The notes beneath the pieces were generated by a model, which saw only the letters and a program-made list of their open reading frames with translations, ran no database searches and had not been told where the DNA came from. This document shows positions 1-8,969 of a stretch of 64,000 bases of DNA, piece by piece. Position 1 is the stretch's first letter, and every line of letters starts with the position of its first letter. Made by a program: the position numbers and the translations under genes. Source of the stretch: Litorimonas sp051251645 (GTDB lineage: Bacteria > Pseudomonadota > Alphaproteobacteria > Caulobacterales > Maricaulaceae); assembly GCA_051251645.1 (NCBI GenBank), contig JBPOEY010000002.1, positions 186,001 through 250,000 of the forward strand, given 5' to 3'.

Positions 1-2372
1 CTGCGGTCCACGCCCGTATTCTTCGCCAAACCAAACGCAGAGATGCCGTAGATGATCCCGAAATTGATCGCCTTCGCTTGACGCCGAATATCCGGCGTCA
101 TCGCGTCAAGTTTAACGCCAAACATTTCGGACGCTGTCAGGGCATGAATATCAACGCCATCGGCAAACGCCTGCTTCATCGTTGGAAGGTCCGCCATATG
201 TGCCAGCAAGCGCAACTCGATCTGGCTGTAATCCGCCGCGACCAGTAAATGACCCGGCTCCGCAATAAAGGCATCGCGAATTTTGCGGCCTTCTTCGGTT
301 CGGATCGGAATATTTTGCAGGTTTGGATCACTGGAACTTAGCCGACCCGTCGTTGTTGCCGCGAGGCTAAAGCTGGTGTGAACCCGTTCCGTCCCCGGAT
401 TAATCTGCGCTTGAAGCGCGTCCGTATAGGTCGATTTCAATTTCGAGAATTGCCGCCAATTGAGGATCGTGCGCGGCAAGGCTTCGCCCTTATCGGCCAA
501 GTCTTCAAGAATATCGACACCCGTTTGCCACGCCCCCGTCTTGGTTTTCTTGCCCCCCGGCAGAGACATTTTATCGAATAGGATTTCGCCGATTTGTTTG
601 GGACTGCCGAGATTGAAATTTTCCCCTGCCGTCTCATACGCTTCGGCCTCAAGCCCTGCCATTTTTTGTGAGAAATAAGAGGACAGACGCGCCAATTCGG
701 CGCGATCAACCTTGATGCCTTCGTTTTCCATCTTGGCCACAACATGCGGCATGTCGCGATCGATGGATTCGTAAACCCGTGTGACCCGCCCCAGCGCAAG
801 CTTGGGTTTGAGAAACTTCCACAAGCGCAAGGTGACGTCTGCATCTTCAGAGGCATAACGTGTCGCATCGGCCAACCCGATCATGTCGAACGTCTTCTGA
901 TTTTTGCCTGTGCCTGCGATCTCTTTAAACGGCACGGGACTATGTCCGAAATGAGTTTCCGACAACGCGTCCATACCGTGACTATTGATGCCATTATCGA
1001 GCGCATAGCTGATCAACATTGTGTCATCATAAGGCGCGGGATAGAGATCATGACGGAGGAATACGCCGAGATCATATTTGAAATTCTGCCCAACCTTCAG
1101 CACGGATGGATCATGTAAAAGCGGCTCTAACATCTCGAGCGCCGTCGCCATCGAAATCTGATCCGGTGCGCCTTCGCCGAGCAAATCTCCTTCGCCTTTA
1201 TGGCCGAGCGGAACGTAGCAGGCTTCGTTATCGTCAACTGCAAGGCAGACTCCGACGAGGTTCGCCGCACGACTGTCGAGACCATCGGTTTCCAAATCAA
1301 CAGCGACAACGCCCACCTCAAACCCACGGCGGATCCAATGGGCTAATCGGTCTTCGGTTTGCACACACTCATAGCGTGTCGGATCAAAGGTCGTGTTTGA
1401 ATAGGTATTGCGCGTCGCTGGCGGCGCGAACGCCTCTTTCGTGTCATCAGCGCGGATACCATCAGAATCACCGTCGCCCATGGCTTGCCGCACCCGCGCG
1501 GTCAGGGTGCGAAAGCCCATCTCTTCGAGAAAGTCGAACAGCACGTCGACATCCGGATCCGTCACGCCGAGGTCTTCTAGCGGGATATCAACCGCAACAT
1601 CGATTTTAAGGGTCACGAGTTCTTTGGACACACGGGCCATATCGGCGTGTTCGAGTAGTTTCTCGCGGCGACCCTTTTGTTTGATCTCACCCGCGCGTTC
1701 CAGCAGCGTTTCCAGATCACCATATTCAGCGAGCAAGAGTGCCGCCGTTTTGACGCCAATGCCAGGGACACCGGGTACATTATCGACGGAATCGCCAGCT
1801 AACGATTGTACATCAATGACCTTGTCTGGCGTGACGCCAAATTTTTCTTCGACCTCTTTCGGGCCAATATGGCGATTTTTCATCGGGTCGAGCATAGAAA
1901 CTTGATCCGAGACGAGTTGCATCAGGTCTTTGTCAGAGCTGAGGATCGTCACGCGCGCGCCGAGCGCTTCGGCCTGTCGGGCATAAGTCGCGATCAGGTC
2001 ATCAGCCTCAAACCCTTCCAGTTCAATCGCAGGCGCGCCGAACGCGCGGCTGGCATCGCGGGTCAGAGGGAATTGCGGGATCAAGTCTTCCGGTGTCTCG
2101 CCCCGGTTTGCTTTATAGAGGTCATAAATATCGTTTCGGAACGTATAACTGCCCTTATCGAAGATGACGGCGAAGTGGGTCGGACGGCTCTCATCCTTCT
2201 GATCCTTCAGCATTTTGAAAAGCATATTGCAAAAGCCCGCGACCGCCCCAATCGGCAAGCCGTCGCTTTTGCGCGTTAAGGGCGGCAAAGCGTGAAAGGC
2301 GCGGAAAATATAGCCAGAGCCATCCACGAGGACGACGTGCGAAGCTTTGGTAACGGGCGTAGATTGGCTCAT
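1..2372 (-). CDS. polA: DNA polymerase I (C-terminus beyond the window)
   Basis: DNA polymerase I, for gap filling and Okazaki-fragment maturation. About 790 residues are visible and the gene runs off the left edge. The N-terminal 5' nuclease domain includes the helix-hairpin-helix stretch DSVDNVPGVPGIG. A complete 3'-5' proofreading domain follows, with Exo I (DLETDGL, about residue 357), Exo II (NFKYD, about 427) and Exo III (YASED, about 505), so proofreading looks intact. The polymerase domain shows motif A (DYSQIELR, about 715) and the O-helix motif B (RRQAKAINFGIIYG, about 765). Only the motif C region lies outside. The start is the ATG at 2372 (MSQSTPVTKASHVVLVDG). The TonB-domain gene diverges 46 bases away. 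Confidence 0.96.
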   Translation of the reverse strand, partial: MSQSTPVTKASHVVLVDGSGYIFRAFHALPPLTRKSDGLPIGAVAGFCNMLFKMLKDQKDESRPTHFAVIFDKGSYTFRNDIYDLYKANRGETPEDLIPQFPLTRDASRAFGAPAIELEGFEADDLIATYARQAEALGARVTILSSDKDLMQLVSDQVSMLDPMKNRHIGPKEVEEKFGVTPDKVIDVQSLAGDSVDNVPGVPGIGVKTAALLLAEYGDLETLLERAGEIKQKGRREKLLEHADMARVSKELVTLKIDVAVDIPLEDLGVTDPDVDVLFDFLEEMGFRTLTARVRQAMGDGDSDGIRADDTKEAFAPPATRNTYSNTTFDPTRYECVQTEDRLAHWIRRGFEVGVVAVDLETDGLDSRAANLVGVCLAVDDNEACYVPLGHKGEGDLLGEGAPDQISMATALEMLEPLLHDPSVLKVGQNFKYDLGVFLRHDLYPAPYDDTMLISYALDNGINSHGMDALSETHFGHSPVPFKEIAGTGKNQKTFDMIGLADATRYASEDADVTLRLWKFLKPKLALGRVTRVYESIDRDMPHVVAKMENEGIKVDRAELARLSSYFSQKMAGLEAEAYETAGENFNLGSPKQIGEILFDKMSLPGGKKTKTGAWQTGVDILEDLADKGEALPRTILNWRQFSKLKSTYTDALQAQINPGTERVHTSFSLAATTTGRLSSSDPNLQNIPIRTEEGRKIRDAFIAEPGHLLVAADYSQIELRLLAHMADLPTMKQAFADGVDIHALTASEMFGVKLDAMTPDIRRQAKAINFGIIYGISAFGLAKNTGVDR

Positions 2373-2418
2373 AAATCGGCTTGTGCGGGCTGGCGCGCAT
2401 CCTGTCTAGATCATCGGG

Positions 2419-3378
2419 GTGCATTCGCTCTATAAGGCCTGTGTGTACCAGTCTATCGACAGTGATATTCCAGATGACGCCGCCGCCGATACAAGTGCGG
2501 CGAAGGCATGGCTTTGGCCGTCTGTGCTCGTGGCCGGGGCGCTTATTGCCCTAGTCGTATGGCTCTATGCATCGAGTCTTGGCGGGACCGTCGGACAGAG
2601 CGATCCGATTAGCCCAGAGCCAGAAGCCCGCACGACATATTTGCGCGCCTTGGCTGAAACGGATCCGGCTTTGCGCCGCGCGCGACTGACCGATTTTTTA
2701 AGTCAGTATCCTGAAAACCCGCGTGACGGAGCCGTTCGTGCGCAATTGAATATTTTGGACGCGGCGGCGGATCGGGATTGGCAGGCCACCCTAACAATTG
2801 CCTATGATCCACGGTTTGAGATTGACGCGCGGCGGTCTGCTGTCGCTGCCTATCAACGCCAATGGGGCCGATATCTCGGTGCCAGAGACACGGAAATCGA
2901 AACCCTATTAACGGAGATCGAAACCATGCCCGTTGGGGACGATATCCCTGACCGGACCTTGCCCCGTGACCCAGACGCCTACCGCGGGATTCCTAATGAC
3001 CGTTTAGCCGGGGACCGCTTTGGGATAGAGCCAAGCATTATCTTCCGCCCATCTTCTGAAAACCGTGAAGTCTCACGGAACTTAACGGGCGACATTATTG
3101 GCCCGCGCGTGCGCCGTAACGCGACACCGCGCTATCCCCGTCGGGCGCAGCGACGCGGTATTGAGGCGACTGTCACCCTGTCTTTATTGATCAGCGAGAC
3201 AGGCCGTGTCGAAAGCGTTGAATTGATTGAGGTCGACGCGCCCCGATATGCGGATGACTTCGTCAAAGAAGCCGAACGCGCGGCCCTTCGCACCCGATTT
3301 AACCCGCGAACAGTTGGCGGAATTCCCGTTGAAACGGACGGCATTCGCAAGCGATACCGCTTTGAGTTAGGCGATTAG
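2419..3378 (+). CDS. TonB C-terminal domain protein
   Basis: A 319-residue single-pass inner-membrane protein. It has a short cytoplasmic N-terminus, one membrane helix (about residues 31-51), a long periplasmic region and a C-terminal TonB domain (about 228-319: RNATPRYPRRAQRRG, then FVKEAERAALRTRFNPRTVGG). Such proteins pass proton-motive energy to outer-membrane receptors. The Pro-Lys-rich spacer of classical TonB is missing and the linker is acidic and helical, so it could be a specialised paralogue or an AgmX/TonB-like envelope protein. No exbBD lies nearby. The start is a GTG close to polA. Its stop overlaps the stop of the kinase on the other strand by 4 bases. Confidence 0.8.
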   Translation: MHSLYKACVYQSIDSDIPDDAAADTSAAKAWLWPSVLVAGALIALVVWLYASSLGGTVGQSDPISPEPEARTTYLRALAETDPALRRARLTDFLSQYPENPRDGAVRAQLNILDAAADRDWQATLTIAYDPRFEIDARRSAVAAYQRQWGRYLGARDTEIETLLTEIETMPVGDDIPDRTLPRDPDAYRGIPNDRLAGDRFGIEPSIIFRPSSENREVSRNLTGDIIGPRVRRNATPRYPRRAQRRGIEATVTLSLLISETGRVESVELIEVDAPRYADDFVKEAERAALRTRFNPRTVGGIPVETDGIRKRYRFELGD

Positions 3379-4646
3379 AGGCGGTTTTTATCCATCGTCA
3401 ACGCGATCCGAACGCCGTGATCATGCCAATCATAACTGACACGACCGCCCAATTGCGCTGCACAGGCTTTGATAAGTTTCGAGCCATATCCGGTGGATGT
3501 TGGGTTAGGTTGCCCAATTCTGTCAGAATTCTCATCCCAGAGCAGGACAGCTTCATCATTGCTCACACTAAGATTCAGCGTGACATCACCCTCATTCACA
3601 GTGTCGCTTCCAACATTCCACGCACCATATTTCAACGTATTGGTCGTCCACTCATGCAGGATCAAAGCCAGCGGCGTGACTGCGCTTTCCTTTAAATTGA
3701 GGGTTTGTCCTGTCGCGTCAAATTTATGCATTTGTAGCAATTGAGCTCTCACCACACGGTCAATTATGTCGTCTGTCGACATGGAGGCGGATGCCTCAAT
3801 GTTTTGCGTGATACTATAAGCGTGTGACATGGCCATGATGCGCTCTGACGCTTCCGTCGCAAAATTCATCACTCTGTCGCCGCGACCGCGCGCACTTTGT
3901 CGCAACATACCTTGCGTGATAGCGAACATATTTTTCATCCGGTGGTTCAGCTCATTGGCGATCACCTCAATCCGTCCGGCAGAATCAACGGCCTCTTCCG
4001 CATTAGAGACCGCCTTATCAGTCGTGACCCACAAATAAATCGTGACCGCCCCCATAATCGTCGCCAGCCCAAGTAAGGCCGCGAGATAGGTTGAAACACG
4101 TTCTGTTCGCTGTCCATACGCTTCGGTACGCGCTTGAGCGGCGTCGGCTACAGTCCGGCTTTCAATCTGACGTAGCTCGATTGCCGCGCGAATTTGGCGC
4201 ATGAAATCTTGTCCGCGATCTGATTGGATCATTCGGAGCGCGGCTTGCGGATTTCCGGTCTCAAAGAGGCGAATTGTCTCGTCCAATTCTGTCAATTTAA
4301 AATCGACCAGCTGACGTAGATCAGTATCGCTTCCATCCTGAAAGGCTAACGACGCCCAATCGGATAGAGCGGTCTCGTTCAGGGACCCTCGAACCGAAGT
4401 ATAAGGATTTAAATAGTCCTTATTGCCCGTCAGCAAATATCCACGCTGTCCCGTTTCCGCATCGATAACAGCATCTTTTAAGTTATCGAGTGCCTCAAAA
4501 TATGCGTTCTCGGACTTTACCACAGCTTGCGCACTCTGCTCTGCGTCGACAAATCGCACAGACGTAAAAAGCCCGATTCCTGCAACAAATGCGATAAGAA
4601 TCGCAACGATCGTGGCGAGGAGGCCAATGAGTTTCAAATTGATCAT
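3375..4646 (-). CDS. CHASE3 sensor histidine kinase, HWE/HisKA_2 type
   Basis: A 423-residue membrane sensor kinase. Helix 1 covers about residues 5-27. A CHASE3-type periplasmic domain follows, recognisable by DAETGQRGYLLTGNKDYL, then helix 2 (about 186-209). The phosphoacceptor region ELNHRMKNMFAITQG is the HisKA_2/HWE form. The ATPase domain has an N-box HEWTTNTLKYGAW and a terminal GYGSKLIK. Kinases of this class often feed the alphaproteobacterial general stress response or single-domain response regulators. No response regulator, PhyR or EcfG gene is adjacent, so the partner is unknown. A perfect inverted repeat lies 15 bases before the start codon. Confidence 0.88.
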   Translation of the reverse strand: MINLKLIGLLATIVAILIAFVAGIGLFTSVRFVDAEQSAQAVVKSENAYFEALDNLKDAVIDAETGQRGYLLTGNKDYLNPYTSVRGSLNETALSDWASLAFQDGSDTDLRQLVDFKLTELDETIRLFETGNPQAALRMIQSDRGQDFMRQIRAAIELRQIESRTVADAAQARTEAYGQRTERVSTYLAALLGLATIMGAVTIYLWVTTDKAVSNAEEAVDSAGRIEVIANELNHRMKNMFAITQGMLRQSARGRGDRVMNFATEASERIMAMSHAYSITQNIEASASMSTDDIIDRVVRAQLLQMHKFDATGQTLNLKESAVTPLALILHEWTTNTLKYGAWNVGSDTVNEGDVTLNLSVSNDEAVLLWDENSDRIGQPNPTSTGYGSKLIKACAAQLGGRVSYDWHDHGVRIALTMDKNRL

Positions 4647-4661
4647 AATTTTTAGGGTGTA

Positions 4662-4682
4662 AAACTCGAATTAAACGAGTTT
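4662..4682. promoter_or_regulatory. 7-bp perfect inverted repeat upstream of the sensor kinase
   Basis: Arms AAACTCG and CGAGTTT are separated by AATTAAA. The repeat is 15 bases upstream of the kinase ATG. It could be an operator or a 5'-UTR hairpin controlling translation. There is no T-run on the kinase strand, so it is not an ordinary terminator. Confidence 0.4.
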
Positions 4683-4787
4683 ATGGAGGACACAAACCCT
4701 CTGAACGATAAAGCTCACAGGCGCTAAATTTTTTTAATAACCCGAGATACCATCTTTAGATGAACCCAACTTGACTAGTGAGCGCAT

Positions 4788-4813
4788 AAAAAAAACCCCG
4801 AAGAGGGGTTTTT
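4788..4813 (-). terminator. Rho-independent terminator of petABC
   Basis: On the minus strand the stem AAAAACCCC / GGGGTTTTT with loop TCTTC is followed by a long T-run. It lies about 30 bases after the petC stop and ends the petABC operon. Confidence 0.85.
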
Positions 4814-4843
4814 CAAAATATCTTGTTTTCATCCTAACGCCAG

Positions 4844-5689
4844 TTATTTGAGTCGGGCCCAAATACGTTTGTAAGAGAGCCAGAGAAGGAGCGCCAAAAT
4901 CAACAGATAAGCCATTGACATCAGGCCAGCCGACTTACGTTCGGCCAGTTTTGGATCGGCCGACCAGGCGAGAAATTCAGTCACATCAGCGGCCATCTGC
5001 TCGACCGTCGCCTCGGGTGGGTTCTGCCCCTCCGTCTCGCTTTGATATTCGAACACACCCTCTTGCGGCTGGAGCTGCGGCGCCATCGCAATCTTGCCGC
5101 CTTCCATCACAGGATTATAATATTGACCCGCACTCGTCACGACAGAATCGGGCTGCGGGTGATCATAGGCCAACATCAAGTTATAAACATAATCCGCACC
5201 ATTATTGCGGGCTTTGACCATGACCGAGAGGTCCGGAGGAATCGCGCCATTATTGACGTAAGCCGCCTCAGCCTTGTTACGGTAAACAGGGGGGAACATA
5301 TCCGCAGGAATGCCGGGACGTGAAACCTCAGACCCATCTTCGGGGTCCATATCAATCACTTCATACTCAGCCGCGATATTCTTAACGAGCGGATTTTCGT
5401 TCGGGTTCTTGTAGCGCTCGTCATAGAACGGGCCGCCTTTGTCGCCGAGATGGCGAAAGGCGAGATGGTCGAGGTTATGGCAAGAGCGGCAGACTTGCAC
5501 ATAGACATTGTAGCCGCGCTGCATCGCTTCTTGGTCATATTTTCCGGTAACTCCGGTCCAATGCCAATGTTTGTGAACCATCTCATAGCCATCGGCTACG
5601 CCCCCGCCCGCCGCGATGGCGATGCCTGTGAGTGAGGCTGCGGCAACGCCGCCAGCGATCATGAGGTTTCTGACAGTCTTGAGTGCCAT
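4844..5689 (-). CDS. petC: Cytochrome c1 of the bc1 complex
   Basis: The haem c subunit of ubiquinol-cytochrome c reductase, which passes electrons from the Rieske protein to cytochrome c. Its 281 residues begin with a signal peptide (about 1-27). The haem-binding motif CRSCH lies at about residue 67. The probable axial methionine is in KIAMAPQL (about 201). A C-terminal membrane anchor follows (AYLLILALLLWLSYKRIW), with the periplasmic domain facing out. It is the last gene of petABC, 40 bases after petB, and a strong terminator follows. Length and motif order are normal for alphaproteobacteria. Confidence 0.97.
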   Translation of the reverse strand: MALKTVRNLMIAGGVAAASLTGIAIAAGGGVADGYEMVHKHWHWTGVTGKYDQEAMQRGYNVYVQVCRSCHNLDHLAFRHLGDKGGPFYDERYKNPNENPLVKNIAAEYEVIDMDPEDGSEVSRPGIPADMFPPVYRNKAEAAYVNNGAIPPDLSVMVKARNNGADYVYNLMLAYDHPQPDSVVTSAGQYYNPVMEGGKIAMAPQLQPQEGVFEYQSETEGQNPPEATVEQMAADVTEFLAWSADPKLAERKSAGLMSMAYLLILALLLWLSYKRIWARLK

Positions 5690-5729
5690 GGTACGTCTTT
5701 CCCGTGTCTTGGTCTGGGCTGCGCGTCGC

Positions 5730-7007
5730 CTATTCGGCGGGCGCTAGCACCGTTTCGGGTTCAGGCTTATCGCCATAATCAAGAATCGACTGCGTAATGG
5801 ACGCCGGTCGTTCCTCCGGACTTTCAACGAGGCCCAATATCGGCAGGATCACGATGAAATAACCAAAGTAGTAGAGCGTCGCAATTTGGCTGAGGCGATA
5901 GAAAGACAAGCCCAAAAAGGCGTTATCATCCGGCGTTTCCGCCCCGCACCAACCGAGAATAAAGCTCATGAAAATAAAGATAAAGAAGAACCAGCGCGCG
6001 ATAGGGCGGAACCGCATAGAGCGAACCCGCGACGTATCCAGCCAAGGCAGGACGAACAGCACTGCAATCGCGCCGATCATCAATAAAATACCCGCCAGCT
6101 TATCCGGGACAGCGCGCAGGATCGCATAGAACGGCAGGAAGTACCATTCCGGCACAATGTGCGGCGGCGTTTTTAACGGATCAGCCTTGATATAGTTATC
6201 AGCGTGACCGAGCGCGTCCGGCAGGTAGAACAAGAAGAACGCGAAAATCATCAAGAAGATCGTCACCGCGAACATGTCCTTGACCGTAAAATACGGGTGA
6301 AAGGGCAAAGTATCCGTCTTAACTTTATCAGAGACACCAATCGGATTGTTTGATCCGGTGATGTGCAAGGCCCAAATGTGAAGACCCGACAAGGCCGCAA
6401 TCACAAACGGCAAGAGATAATGAAGCGAGTAGAACCGGTTCAGCGTTGCATTATCAACGGCGTAACCGCCCAAAAGCCACTGCTGCAACCCCTCACCTAC
6501 AACCGGAACCGCGCCAAAGAAGCCCGTAATCACGGTCGCGCCCCAGAAGGACATTTGACCCCAAGGCAGTGTGTAGCCGAGGAATGCTGTCGCCATCATG
6601 ACGAGGTAGATCAAACAACCCAAAATCCAGAGAACTTCGCGCGGCGCTTTATAAGAGCCGTAATAGAGCGCCCGGAAGATGTGCATATAGACCGCGAGGA
6701 AGAACATTGACGCGCCGACCGCATGGGTCGACCGCATCAACCAGCCATAGGGCACGTCGCGGCGGATGCGCTCCACCGAATCGAAGGCGTGATCGACGTG
6801 AGCCACATAATGCATACCCAAAATAATACCGGAGATAATTTGGATCATCAGGCAAAGCATCAAGATGCCACCAAATGTCCACCAATAATTCAAGTTCCGC
6901 GGGGTTGGGAACGACATGAAATCGGCGCCCATGCGTACAATTGGCAGGCGCTGGTCCATCCAGCGGGCCGCAGCCCATTTCGGTTCGTAAGTGGAATGTC
7001 CGCTCAT
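5730..7007 (-). CDS. petB: Cytochrome b of the bc1 complex
   Basis: The membrane core of the bc1 complex, carrying two b-type haems and the quinone sites. At 425 residues it is the full bacterial length with about eight or nine helices. The paired haem ligands are visible in MRSTHAVGASMFFLAVYMH and in the helix containing SLHYLLPFVIAALSGLHIW. The quinol-oxidation motif PEWYFLP is present. The gene sits between petA and petC, and an AGGAG ribosome-binding site precedes the ATG. Nothing is missing. Confidence 0.98.
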   Translation of the reverse strand: MSGHSTYEPKWAAARWMDQRLPIVRMGADFMSFPTPRNLNYWWTFGGILMLCLMIQIISGIILGMHYVAHVDHAFDSVERIRRDVPYGWLMRSTHAVGASMFFLAVYMHIFRALYYGSYKAPREVLWILGCLIYLVMMATAFLGYTLPWGQMSFWGATVITGFFGAVPVVGEGLQQWLLGGYAVDNATLNRFYSLHYLLPFVIAALSGLHIWALHITGSNNPIGVSDKVKTDTLPFHPYFTVKDMFAVTIFLMIFAFFLFYLPDALGHADNYIKADPLKTPPHIVPEWYFLPFYAILRAVPDKLAGILLMIGAIAVLFVLPWLDTSRVRSMRFRPIARWFFFIFIFMSFILGWCGAETPDDNAFLGLSFYRLSQIATLYYFGYFIVILPILGLVESPEERPASITQSILDYGDKPEPETVLAPAE

Positions 7008-7030
7008 CGTCTTCTTCTTCTCCTAGTCGG

Positions 7031-7591
7031 TTAACCGACTTTGATCACTGTATCCGAGACATATTCGTAAGGCGGCACAAGCAAGTTGCGTGGTGCAGGT
7101 CCTTTACGGATGCGACCCGATGTATCGTAGTGGCTACCGTGGCACGGGCAGTACCAGCCATCATAATCGCCCGCTTCGCCAACAGGCACACAGCCAAAGT
7201 GTGTGCAAACGCCAACTTGGACGAGATATTGCGGCTTCAAAGCGCCGTCAGGTCCCGCAACCAAACGCGAAGCGTCTGTCGCCGGATCCGGCAAGACCGC
7301 AAGGTCCACACTATCCGCTTCCGCAATTTCAGCCGCTGTCCGGTGACGCACAAAGACCGGAGCCCCACGCCAGAGCACCTTTAACTGCTGACCTTCGGCC
7401 ACTTTGCTGACATCAATTTCAATTGAGCCTAGCGCCAGCGTGTCCGCAGCCTTGCCCATTTGAGCAATCAACGGCCACACAATTGACGCTGCACCAAGCG
7501 CCCCCGCCGCACCCGCCGCGAGGAAGATGAAATCTCTTTTACTGTCGTCCGCGACGATATCGTCGTGATGGATCAAGCCCGTCTCGGCCAT
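7031..7591 (-). CDS. petA: Rieske iron-sulfur subunit of the bc1 complex
   Basis: The [2Fe-2S] subunit that takes the first electron from ubiquinol. The frame is open further upstream. The ATG at 7591 is chosen because AGAAGG lies about 9 bases before it and the product (MAETGLIHHDD, 186 residues) has normal family length. A signal-anchor helix follows SKRDF, a Tat-like signal with KR in place of twin Arg. The cluster ligands are in CTHFGCVP and CPCHGS. It is first in petABC. The leader carries a UUCG hairpin and a CRP/FNR-type site. Confidence 0.96.
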   Translation of the reverse strand: MAETGLIHHDDIVADDSKRDFIFLAAGAAGALGAASIVWPLIAQMGKAADTLALGSIEIDVSKVAEGQQLKVLWRGAPVFVRHRTAAEIAEADSVDLAVLPDPATDASRLVAGPDGALKPQYLVQVGVCTHFGCVPVGEAGDYDGWYCPCHGSHYDTSGRIRKGPAPRNLLVPPYEYVSDTVIKVG

Positions 7592-7630
7592 CGCTGCAAC
7601 CTTCTTATACGTTCCCAGATATGCGCAAAA

Positions 7631-7646
7631 TGAGCCCGAAGGCTCA
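7631..7646 (-). promoter_or_regulatory. UUCG-capped hairpin in the petA leader
   Basis: On the minus strand TGAGCCTTCGGGCTCA forms a perfect 6-bp stem with a TTCG tetraloop and is followed by TTTT. It lies about 40 bases before petA. It could end the upstream hydroxylase transcript, act as a weak attenuator, or stabilise the petA 5' end. Confidence 0.5.
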
Positions 7647-7717
7647 CGCATGTGAAGCGTCTCTAGCGAGATATAAGAAAGAATGCCACCCGAGAATGGC
7701 GTCATTCCGACGCAATT

Positions 7718-7731
7718 TTGACATGGATCAC
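7718..7731. promoter_or_regulatory. CRP/FNR-family binding site candidate upstream of petABC
   Basis: TTGACATGGATCAC fits TTGAN-N4-NTCAA with few mismatches. Read on the other strand it is TGTGA-N6-TCAAA, close to the CRP consensus. It lies about 125 bases upstream of petA, in the gap after the hydroxylase gene. FnrL/FixK or CRP control of bc1 genes is known in other alphaproteobacteria. Which family member would bind here is not decidable by eye. Confidence 0.4.
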
Positions 7732-7785
7732 AGTCAGTTGCGAACAGCTTGCAGCTTTTCGTAATATTCGGCCGATTACACGGAA

Positions 7786-8715
7786 TTATTCGGCAGGAGG
7801 GCTCGGGGTTTGCGCGTCTTTCCAAGCCGCCAATATCGCCTCACTGCCCTGCCGCGATCCATCATGGCTATAGCCGGGCGGCGCAAAAACATAGCCGATG
7901 CGTTGGCGCAAAGTCAGACCGGGCTGAAGCGCATCGCGAAAAATGGCGAACCACTCTGCAAACGCGACCTTGATCGGATTGTAAGTCTCGACATTCTTAA
8001 CCAAGCCATAGGTCATCACCTCCGCGTCACCTTCTTCGATAAAGGTGCCAAACATCCGATCCCAGATAATGAAGATGCCCGCATAATTCATGTCGAGATG
8101 GGTCGGGTGGGTGCTGTGGTGCACGCGGTGATGGCTCGGCGTGTTGAAGATAAATTCAAACCATCGCGGCATTTTCCGGATCGCTTCCGTATGAATCCAA
8201 TATTGGTAGAGCAAATTGACCGCGCCGACGAAAATGATCAGCAGTGGATGGAAACCGATTAGAATCAGCGGCGAAGACAGCAAAACATAACCGGTGAAAT
8301 TGCTATTCCACGGCTGCCGTAAGGCGGTCGAAAGATTATAATGCTCACTGCTATGATGAACCACATGGGCGCTCCAGAGCCACCGGATGCGGTGGCTGGC
8401 GCGATGTTTCCAGTAATACACGAAGTCTTGCGCCACGAGCGCCAACAGAATGACAGGTAGGCTGACACCCAGGTCGAACAGCCGGAATGGCCAGAAAAAC
8501 AATAAGATGCCGAGACTAATGAAACCAAACAGCAAATCCGTGACCAAATTGCCAAATCCCATTGTCATAGAGGTGATGGCGTCGCGCCACTCATAACGCC
8601 CTTGAGCGCGCCCCCGCCGCACTAAAAACCATTCCAACGCGACAGTGATCACGAAGAACGGGGCCGCCCATGCGAGGACGTCAGGGAATGAGAGTTCAGC
8701 TGTCATTGCTGCCAT
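7786..8715 (-). CDS. Sterol desaturase / fatty acid hydroxylase family membrane protein
   Basis: A membrane di-iron oxygenase of the fatty acid hydroxylase superfamily, 309 residues with about four to five hydrophobic helices. The three histidine clusters that hold the iron pair are intact: KHRASHR (about residue 104), HVVHHS (about 116) and SHHRVHHSTH (about 195). The substrate cannot be deduced. Relatives act on sterols, hopanoid precursors, carotenoids or acyl lipids. A second in-frame ATG three codons later (MTAEL) is also possible. The gene lies upstream of petA on the same strand, with about 195 bases between, so co-transcription is uncertain. Confidence 0.85.
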   Translation of the reverse strand: MAAMTAELSFPDVLAWAAPFFVITVALEWFLVRRGRAQGRYEWRDAITSMTMGFGNLVTDLLFGFISLGILLFFWPFRLFDLGVSLPVILLALVAQDFVYYWKHRASHRIRWLWSAHVVHHSSEHYNLSTALRQPWNSNFTGYVLLSSPLILIGFHPLLIIFVGAVNLLYQYWIHTEAIRKMPRWFEFIFNTPSHHRVHHSTHPTHLDMNYAGIFIIWDRMFGTFIEEGDAEVMTYGLVKNVETYNPIKVAFAEWFAIFRDALQPGLTLRQRIGYVFAPPGYSHDGSRQGSEAILAAWKDAQTPSPPAE

Positions 8716-8969
8716 CTCGACACTGTCACAAAAAATTTGTCAATCGGCAGAGGGGACGCATCACAGCTGTGCCCCAAAGGATGGGACATAAGCGTTCCGA
8801 GGCGCGGTAGAGGATCGTCCCCCAGTGGAATGAGTTTCGGACGCGAAACCCACGCCCGGTTCATCGCGCACACTGACATCGAGCGCCGCAATATATCGCA
8901 ACAAACAAATGCGCGGCCTTGACTTTTCCTACACAAAGGTCGGTTATCCCGCACCCAAGGAGAGCTAGA

